64,000 nucleotides of DNA from Gonatopus flavifemur (lineage: Eukaryota; Arthropoda; Insecta; Hymenoptera; Dryinidae). This document shows, in pieces, positions 56,508 through 64,000 of this stretch. A program made the translations under genes and the position numbers. Numbering within the stretch: position 1 is the first letter of the stretch; each line of letters opens with the position of its first letter. Below the pieces are notes generated by a model. It had not been told where the DNA came from and did not search any database. It was given only the letters and a program-made list of their open reading frames with translations. The DNA lies in contig JAFFJZ010000001.1 of the NCBI GenBank assembly GCA_018340375.1, positions 79,104,001-79,168,000 on the forward strand, given 5' to 3'.

Positions 56508-56670
56508 ATACTTACCTGGCGCAGAGGCTACCGTGATCATGAAGGCGGTTCCTCCAGGGTGAGGCTCTTCCATTGCACTACGGTTGAGCTGACCCTTGCG
56601 AATATCCCTAATGTGGATATCTCGGGCGTACAATTTTTGTTAGTCGGGACTGCGTTCGCGCTATCCCGGA
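56508..56670 (+). ncRNA. U1 spliceosomal snRNA
   Basis: A 163-nt match to U1 snRNA, which base-pairs with 5' splice sites. It starts with the invariant ATACTTACCTG (complement of the splice donor). Stem-loop I has loop GATCATGAAGG; stem-loop II carries the U1A site ATTGCAC in CCATTGCACTACGG; stem-loop III is AATATCC...GGATAT; the Sm site is AATTTTTG at about 56630; stem-loop IV ends GCGTTCGCG with CGGGA/TCCCG pairing. All stems I checked by eye close. In the U1-70K loop the usual ATCACGA reads ATCATGA, a one-base change. A weak PSE-like AGATTCTCGGATTTG lies about 60 bp upstream. The gene is isolated here and on the opposite strand to visgun. Confidence 0.95.
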
Positions 56671-59600
56671 CAATCTTTATTTCAAACATATTGTTTCGTT
56701 TCCAGCTTTTCTTCTTCAAACTAACTTATGATTCGCATTTGAAACTTTGAGATTCACTCTGATCCTCAACAGAGTTCACTCCGTTTATGAACACATTTGT
56801 GTTACCGACCTTTTTTCTTCTCAAAATAGAGAAAAGTGAGAAATGAAAATGCAACTTTGATTCGTCCTGTATTCACGACAAATGAGATAATTGAGAATCA
56901 TATATTCTACTATGTTTCACGCATACATTCTGAATCTTCCAATGGGTTTTGATCGTTTCCCTTTGACAGCGTTGTTTCATTTATGAATGAATTATATGAA
57001 TTGTAAACAGGAGAAATCAGTTTAAGTTGCATGCAAAATATAATTAAGAAAATTTCATTCGGATTCAATTCCCAGTCAGTAAGTTCATCATTCAGACAAT
57101 TAAAATTTATATTTTTTTCCTTCTAGTATTCTATCATTTTGCAATGTATGTTGAAATATACTATTCACAATTGAGGCATGAAATTTTTTTAGGGGGAATT
57201 TGAATTCAGAGGGACATTTTTAATGTGAATTTGAATCATCGTTTCCTAATTGAATTTCAAAACACAATCGATCAATGTTGAATCGATGGTCGAAAGAAAA
57301 AAAAAAGGGAAGCCATCTCAACTTTTATCTCTCAGATCATATTTTTCCGGAGATGTTGATAAAACATATCATTATCTTCTGAGCTTTTGAAAGGAGGTGC
57401 ACTTGCCTACATGGCTTTATTGTTAACAAGGATAGAGAACCTTAAGTACTTTTCGTACTTGAAATACTTTTTGCTTTTATATTACCGTGTAAAATGTTAC
57501 AACATCATTTAATACAAAGGAGTGAGAAATGTACTTCAAGTTATTCACATTCTCGTTCGTTCTTTTACATTTTGTCTTCATCGTGATATGAAATGGTGAC
57601 GTATCGATTTTTCATATTATCTTACTTTTGAAAGGAAAAAATTGAATTTTGTACCATTTTGAAATTAATATTGATGGTTTTGCAGCTTAGACTACTGAAG
57701 GAAATGTGCTAATAATGATAAGTTTAAAGTTACAATGTTGTTAATATGACAACGGGAAGAATAATTTCAATCTTCAATAAAATCTCAAAACTTAATTATA
57801 AAGTAGGATTGAGCATTTTGAAGAATTTATAATTCATTCAAAGATTTCCCGAATTTATTGGATTTTCAAAGCAGAACAGACTCGAATTTCAAAAGTTACC
57901 AAAAAAATGCAATTTCGGAGTGAATTCTTAAATCGATTGATTAACCAATAATCCTATTTCATTCGATTCATGGAAATAAGAGAATTGTTAATTTCTCTGC
58001 GTGACACAACAGAAGGTCGCTTCGAAGCTTCAAATTTTATATAACTAATATCAACTACATTAATTGTATAAAATTACTATATTATGGAATTTGGAAAATT
58101 TTTTCACATGAATAGCATGTATTGCTCCGAAAGTGAAGTGAGTGAGAAAAATTGCACTTTTTTCCGTGAATTTTACTAAACAAAACGACGCGCGGTAAAG
58201 AAATCTTGGAGTAATTCACTCTATTGAGTAAAAAAGAAGCAAATAATCAAGAAAAATATTGATTATCGAAGAGTGACAGACTGATTCGATACGATTCAAT
58301 TATTCATCAATTTTTGAACAAACTTGATATTTACGACGTGATGAATGAAAAAAAAACCTGTACCTCACATCATAAATATGACAATAATGAGTCTACATGA
58401 AAGTGTTGAAGAATTTGTATTTTCGAGTGTCACTCAATTTCAACCCATTTAGACAATTATAATACATTGCCCGACTCTGATTCACGGTGTGAAAGAAATA
58501 TGACATTGCCACGTATTGTAATGACATTCATATGCTCAATGTACAGATAAAGCGGAGAAAGTTACATGATTGCAAACGTATAAGGGAACATTTTCTTTTG
58601 ATAAAAGCACGGAAAAGTATCAGGAAAAGTTTTCCTTCCAATTGAATATTTAAACTGAAAATGTCTGGTAACGTGGAGTGATACAGCTAGAGAGTTTCTT
58701 CAAAGCAAAGAAGTGCATTCTCCAAGAATGCGAAAGACGTGTTCGATTCGACCAAACATTTATTTGATTCAATGATCATTGACTTATTCCAAAGAGTTTG
58801 TCTCCAATAAGTGGTTTGTATCACATTTATACACTCTCAGTCATTTTTCCACATGAACATTGATCAATCAAATAATGATCATAAGCTTTTTTCTCATCAT
58901 GACACCTATTTCTGACTGAGAATTCATTTTGTTGGAGGTAACCAGGAAATGAATCTTGATAATGAAGATAGTGCCCACTTTCGCACGTATTGTAACAAAT
59001 CCCTGAATCATAGACTGAAACAATTTTGTTGTAAAAATTACAGTAAAATTCAAGTAATCGAAGGACAAATGGAAATTCTTAAAAAAATTATTATGCCTCT
59101 CGTAAGAATGAGTGAAATTTTGAACAGTTGCCCGAGCAGAAAAATTCTATGGCTGGCCTCACGTTCAATATGGGCCCGATCGGGCAGTGATAGAGCTCAC
59201 CTTATTTTGGCACACGTGATCTGGTCCTGGTGCGGCCATGATTTGGCACCCCTGATTAGGGTTAACCAGATCTGACCCTGCTAGGTTGGTCATTCGGCAG
59301 GCCCTATCATGGTTCATTACATCGGGCTCTGATACAACGGTGCGTTACATTCCATATCAGGGCCTGATTTGAAATAAGGCTTCCCAGATCTGGTCCTGAT
59401 CGAACACCCAATATGAATTTCCACTCGGGTGAGAGTGATATTTACCATAATTTTTACAGAATCGACAGTAATATTTTTCAAAATTCCTCCTTGTTCTTCG
59501 ATCACTGAAATTTCACGCTAATTTTCCAAATAGAATTCTTTCGGGTAATATATTTATTTTTCTTCATAAACCTTTTTTATTCATTTGAAAAAAGTGAACA

Positions 59601-61699
59601 GTTTATACTTATTACTTTTTTTTATTTTCACCTGAAGTCTCTTACATTAGAAGCGAATAGTTAACTTTCTTACATCATGGATGATCATGGATCATTATAT
59701 ATTCAGCTTCAATATTCTTAATTATCATTCGTATGGAAAAATTTCCAAAGTTATATATAATTTTGGAAATTTTTCCACTCAATGCAAACTTCCATTCTTA
59801 ATAGTACCTACATTTTTTATATAAAATATATCGAGCTCATATTTAATTTAATAAAAGATATCCTCATTATCATTACTATTTCCAATTATAGATTCAAGTA
59901 ATAGTGAGCTGAGAATGAAATTTGATTCTCAAATAAAAGATTTCATACACACATTGCTGTTTTTAGTAACAACAAAATTGATTCTCTTCGAATTATTGCA
60001 TGAATTATATAATACATAGAATTGTTTGATTCATAGAAACAGTACAGTTTCATTGCCAAGCTTGTGAATTAAGTGTATCTTTGTCCTGAATCAGATATCG
60101 GGATGAATAATCAGTTGAGAATCAATGTTTTTTCTTCCCGATGTTGTAGGTGAAAATCACCAGGACATTTATAATCCTTCCTCGGACATGAATCACAAGA
60201 GTAATCTCATGTGATTAAAGACACACGTGAATGTGTGCATTCGAACTGAATAGTGTTAAGAAATAGTAGAGAAGGTAGATGAAAGATATAGCATGTAAAA
60301 TAGAATTCAATGTGGATCGTTGCTAAATCCACAGGGAATATTTCCCGTCAATTGTTTCATAATACATGATATTCACATTTCATTTCAATAGACAAAGAGT
60401 AATATAGCCGAATGTGAGAATATTTCAACGACATTCGTGGAATTTTTCAACGGGAAAGGAATTTGAAAGTTCATGAGATGGAAAAATCATTGAATTATTC
60501 TACTAGAGTGTTCTCATCAGGGATGATTTTTCTTCAAAGAATGTATACTCGATCGAGAGAAATCGATTCATAATTAGATGATGTTATGTATCATATCTGT
60601 GTTGCGTGAACACTTGTTTATGCGAGACACGAACGCAAAGATGTAATTTTTCAATCGAATTCGTAGTTGCAACATAGAATGGCAGAATAGTAATGTATGT
60701 TAAAATTGTGATTGGTATGTCTGGTGATATTTTCTGTTATCAACCATTGATCAATGGAATTACTTGCACCGAACTAATGTAAAATATATGAGCTCTAAGA
60801 ATTATGCAAAGAATGTTATCAAATAATTGATGCACCTTAGCTTTTTGGAATATAAAATTCATCTTCTTTTGAATTGCATGATGAAATATATTTAATGAGT
60901 AGGTTACGTGAAGTTTTACGAAACTAACGATGTTGTCCACTTATGAATTTTTCCCTGTTAATTTCTCATGACTTGCAAAATTCTCATATCATTTTGAGGG
61001 AAAAAATATGAAAAGAATGGGGAAAGCTTAAAAAATGTATACGACTTTCACATACAATACATATAAAGTTTGTAAAATTATATATAAATTCTATACAATT
61101 ATCAATATTCCACGTAAAGTTATATGTATATACATGGCCGCATACTTTTTCAACAAATAACGTATATACTTGTTAATTTTGTGATTCTACCATATGCATG
61201 CATATATGATTTATGCATTGAATGTGAAATTTCAACAAAAGTTATCCCGAACAACCCCGAGAATATAGAATTTATATATAATTCGATACAGTTTATATAT
61301 AAGTTGTATATAAATTATATATAATTTAAAATTTTTTTCGACATTCGAAGAGGGTCAAAAAAAACGATCTGTCCTTTCTTCGCACAGAGGGAAAAAAGTT
61401 ATTTAGCGAAAACAATATTTTTTCGAACCAATTCGACTAGACGAAATATTTCACTCGGTGAAGAATCAGTCCATCCATTAGAAAAAAGTTTCATTCAGGG
61501 TGATAATGAATACTTCCATCATCTTATATATGTACATATATCAGGAATACGGAAGTGATAACAATCAACGAATTTGATGATTGTAACTCTATGTGATATA
61601 TATAAACGTGTGTATGATTTTTTTTTGGTGATGAAAATCAAGTATTATCCCATTATTCGGTAAAAGTGTATTAAAGGAATCGTAATAATTATACTGGAT
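56671..61699. other. Intergenic region between U1 and the Toll-type gene
   Basis: AT-rich, no supported gene. Contains a fold-back repeat at 59131-59428, a short CGTATGGAAAAA/TTTTTCCACTC hairpin at 59729-59785 and AT-rich TATATAATT arrays near 61240-61345. Confidence 0.55.
59131..59428. repeat. CCCGAG-ended element with GGTCCTG interior
   Basis: CCCGAGCAGAAAAATTC at the left and GAATTTCCACTCGGG at the right. The interior has GGCCCGATCGGGC, GATCTGGTCCTGGTGC and AGATCTGGTCCTGATCG, linking it to 2603-2770 and 5140-5311. Confidence 0.8.
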
Positions 61700-62615
61700 G
61701 CAGCGATAGCGGAGAAGTTGAGTTAATCGAGTTCAAGATGGTGGCGCTAACTGGTGCTACCATTGGGAACTCCTCCCCATTGGCAGTTTGTCCGGGTAAG
61801 ATGCGCGGTCAGCGGCACTGTGCTGCTTTGCTGCTGGCTGCTTCAGTAGTGCCAGAACTGTCGATGCGAGACGAGTGTATGATATAGAGTGGGAAGTGGT
61901 GCGCGTTCGGTGGTCCGTTTGGACCTTTACTCGAATCTGTTTTCGTTCTGTCGTTTCGTAGTATAACAACGACAACTCGTGTATCGTTGAAGAAAGACGC
62001 GCGTGACAGTTGTTACATGCTTATGGTAAAGAAAGAAGGGTAAAATGATATGTGAAATGTTCTGTCACTCTATTCCGTGATAGGGAAAAATAAATAAAAA
62101 TTGGTGCGCATGAACTGGCCCTGCGATATCGTACCGAAGGAAGAAGGGCGAGGGCGAAGGGGGTTGAAGAGAGATTGTTGAAAGAAGGAAGGAAAAACAT
62201 AAAGAAGAGTCGTGAAGTCGGGAGTGATAATAAGGCAAATTTAAGGGAGGAAGAGGTGGCATAGGCCTCTTTAGCCCCCTATCAGCGGATAAAGGGCAAG
62301 AGAAATGGGCCGGTCCGTGCTTACATGATACGAGGTGTGTGAGCGCGCGCGCGCTCGCTCCCTCGCTCGCGTCGCGTGTGTGTGTGTGCGTGCGTGCGTG
62401 AGTAGTGGCCGCCTTCTCTGTGTGTGTCTCTCTCTCTCTCTCTTTCTCTGTGTGTGCACAGAGAACGAAGGAAGGAAGAAAGGAGAAAGAAAGGGCGAAA
62501 AAGAGAGGGTGAAGATATTTCTCCCCTTGAATTTCTGAAGTGAATCATCCCTTCGACCTCGTTAAAACCCTTCACTCCCCCTGGCCTCGCTTGGCGCGGG
62601 TGTCGACCGAAGAAT
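61700..62615 (+). promoter_or_regulatory. 5' region of the Toll-type gene
   Basis: Between the AT-rich repeats and the Toll start codon the sequence becomes clearly richer in G, C and CpG, without a plausible ORF. It includes the purine-rich GGAAGGAAGG-like run 62130-62260 and the simple-repeat patch 62340-62460. This is a likely core promoter and 5' UTR; the start site cannot be placed. The antisense Pro-rich ORF at 62065-62262 is a shadow. Confidence 0.5.
62337..62460. repeat. Compound simple repeat (GC)n, (CTCG)n, (TG)n, (TC)n
   Basis: Alternating GCGCGCGCGC, CTCGCTCCCTCGCTCG, TGTGTGTGTGTG, CGTGCGTGCGTG and TCTCTCTCTCTCTC runs within about 120 bp, inside the presumed 5' UTR of the Toll gene. 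TC/GA runs of this type can bind GAGA-factor-like proteins and (GC)n can form Z-DNA (inference). Confidence 0.85.
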
Positions 62616-64000
62616 ATGACCGTCGCGAAAAGCGCGCTGTTTTTGGCGCAAAGGCGGTGTTTTAATAATTATCTGGTGTTATTGTGCCTGGTGTTGTTTT
62701 TCGGTAATGGAGTCAACATTGCCGAAGCATCGTGCAAATGGTCGTCGGAAGGTGGAAACGATACGCGATCCGCGGATTGTGCACTCAGGGTTCTAGATCC
62801 TGTGGCATTGACGATGCTCGTCCCAGCGTTCGACGGGGCCCTAAAATTAAGGATACGTTGTAGCGACGTTCATCACTTCGAGAGTATCGTCAATGGACAG
62901 AGTTGGCATCGACTCGGCGGTTTACACGAACTCTATGTGCATAGTTGTAAAATATTACGCTTACCGGAAGGTACGTTTCAATTGTTGAACGAGCTTAAAA
63001 GATTGACGTTGCAAACGTTGAATGCCGAATGGGGTGCCGGGAGGGTACTCGAATTGGCTCCAGGTTCGTTGAAAGGTATGAGGGAATTGCACACGTTAGA
63101 GATAATCGAGAGTAATGTATTGGCACTGCCAGCCAACGTATTGTGCGATCTCGACAATCTGCAAACTCTTAATCTCACTGGTAATCGAATCAGAGACGTT
63201 CACGATATCGGATTAAAAAATACGGAACCTCCAACGGTGACCGATGGCGAGAATAGAGATAATTGTCGAGCGGACATTCGTGTACTGGATTTATCGCGTA
63301 ACGAGATCGGACGATTACCGGATGACAGTCAATTGGTCGGCTTAAGACAACTACAAGAATTATATTTACAACATAACGCTATCATGGATGTCTCGAGCGA
63401 CGCGCTCACGGGTTTGACGGTGTTGCGAATTTTCAACGCGAGTTACAATTCTTTGGATTCGCTGCCCGAAGGTTTATTCGCGAGTACGAGAGACCTGCGA
63501 GAAGTGCACCTGGCCTACAATGGTCTACGCGATTTGCCCCGAGGCATATTCACCCGGTTGGAGCAGCTGCTCGTCCTGAATCTTGCTGGGAATCGATTAG
63601 GCAGCGACCGCGTGGACGAGACGACCTTTTTAGGATTGATACGGCTCATCGTGCTCGACTTATCCTACAATCTATTAACGCGTATCGATGCTCTCATGTT
63701 CAAAGACTTATTTTTCTTACAGATATTGGATCTCAGAAATAATTCGATCGATTATATCGAGAGCAACGCTTTCCTACCTCTTTATAATTTACACACGTTG
63801 GAGCTTTCCGATAACAGACTGCACACGATAGGACCACAATTGTTCAACGGGCTTTTCGTGTTGAATCGTTTAACGTTATCAGGAAACACCGTAGCGAACA
63901 TCGATCCGTTGGCTTTTCGTAATTGTTCCGACCTCAAAGAATTGGATCTCAGCGGTAACGAGCTTACGTCAGTTCCGGAAGCGTTGAGGGATCTCGCTTT
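62616..64000 (+). CDS. Long Toll-type receptor (Toll-6/Toll-7/18-wheeler class), 5' part
   Basis: Open from ATG at 62616 to the window edge (461 complete codons, no intron, no stop). Residues 1-37 are a signal peptide: basic ALFLAQRRC, then hydrophobic YLVLLCLVLFF, cleavage near NIAEA. The mature protein starts with a Cys-containing cap (SCKWSSEGG, DCALR, RIRCSD). Leucine-rich repeats run from about residue 95, with many LxxLxLxxN cores such as LQTLNLTGNRI, IRVLDLSRNEI, LQELYLQHNAI, LLVLNLAGNRL, LIVLDLSYNLL, LQILDLRNNSI and LHTLELSDNRL. The block FKDLFFLQILDLRNNSI and FLPLYNLHTLELSDNRL is typical of the long Tolls (Toll-2/6/7/8), which often have one large coding exon. Long Tolls act mainly in epithelial cell patterning and some in antiviral or immune roles. 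I cannot choose between Toll-7/18w and Toll-6 from this part alone. TM and TIR domains lie beyond the window. Confidence 0.93.
   Translation, partial: MTVAKSALFLAQRRCFNNYLVLLCLVLFFGNGVNIAEASCKWSSEGGNDTRSADCALRVLDPVALTMLVPAFDGALKLRIRCSDVHHFESIVNGQSWHRLGGLHELYVHSCKILRLPEGTFQLLNELKRLTLQTLNAEWGAGRVLELAPGSLKGMRELHTLEIIESNVLALPANVLCDLDNLQTLNLTGNRIRDVHDIGLKNTEPPTVTDGENRDNCRADIRVLDLSRNEIGRLPDDSQLVGLRQLQELYLQHNAIMDVSSDALTGLTVLRIFNASYNSLDSLPEGLFASTRDLREVHLAYNGLRDLPRGIFTRLEQLLVLNLAGNRLGSDRVDETTFLGLIRLIVLDLSYNLLTRIDALMFKDLFFLQILDLRNNSIDYIESNAFLPLYNLHTLELSDNRLHTIGPQLFNGLFVLNRLTLSGNTVANIDPLAFRNCSDLKELDLSGNELTSVPEALRDLA

Noticed and set aside
56250..56633. 127-codon ORF on the minus strand
   Set aside because: It overlaps U1 snRNA in antisense; the RNA structure explains the sequence.
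62065..62575. Pro-rich and Arg/His-rich ORFs on the minus strand
   Set aside because: Generated by simple repeats and purine-rich 5' UTR sequence of the Toll-type gene.

Overview
This is an AT-rich eukaryotic window with spliced genes, GT-AG introns and many short inverted-repeat elements. All recognisable proteins are insect types: an Alk receptor tyrosine kinase, a CD164/visgun-type sialomucin and a long Toll receptor. A U1 snRNA gene is also present. I infer an insect genome, probably a hymenopteran (possibly a parasitoid wasp), but the order is an impression from gene content and base composition and is not proven.

Layout. 1-9498: 3' flank of Alk, packed with fold-back and MITE-like repeats; no gene found. 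9499-28343 (minus): the whole coding region of Alk. I joined 24 exons by matching splice sites and codon phase (5487 nt, 1828 aa). They encode a long N-terminal region, MAM1, LDLa, MAM2, a Gly-rich domain, a Cys-rich module, one TM helix, a kinase and a C-terminal tail. The extracellular part is rearranged by two tandem duplications (14456-18253 copied as 18254-22069; 21502-25116 copied as 25117-27751). Some copies carry dense small indels and one has lost about 1 kb. No single pass along the DNA gives an intact gene, but the best copy of each exon does. This looks like an assembly fault rather than biology. 28344-48723: a long stretch with no recognised gene and many short inverted-repeat elements. 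48724-53806 (minus): a three-exon visgun (CD164/endolyn) homologue of 198 aa. 53807-56507: repeats. 56508-56670 (plus): a full-length U1 snRNA. 56671-62615: repeats, then the CpG-richer upstream region of the next gene. 62616-64000 (plus): the first 461 codons of a long Toll-type receptor, cut by the window edge.

Alk (a surface receptor kinase), Toll (an LRR receptor) and visgun (an endosomal/lysosomal sialomucin) are independent neighbours with no sign of a shared pathway. The main unexplained content is the repeats. Several families of short fold-back elements have different interiors, often made of very short palindromes, but similar outer ends of the form CAC-N-(C/G)AGAAAA. A second set ends in CCCGAGTGGAAA or similar. 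No transposase was seen.
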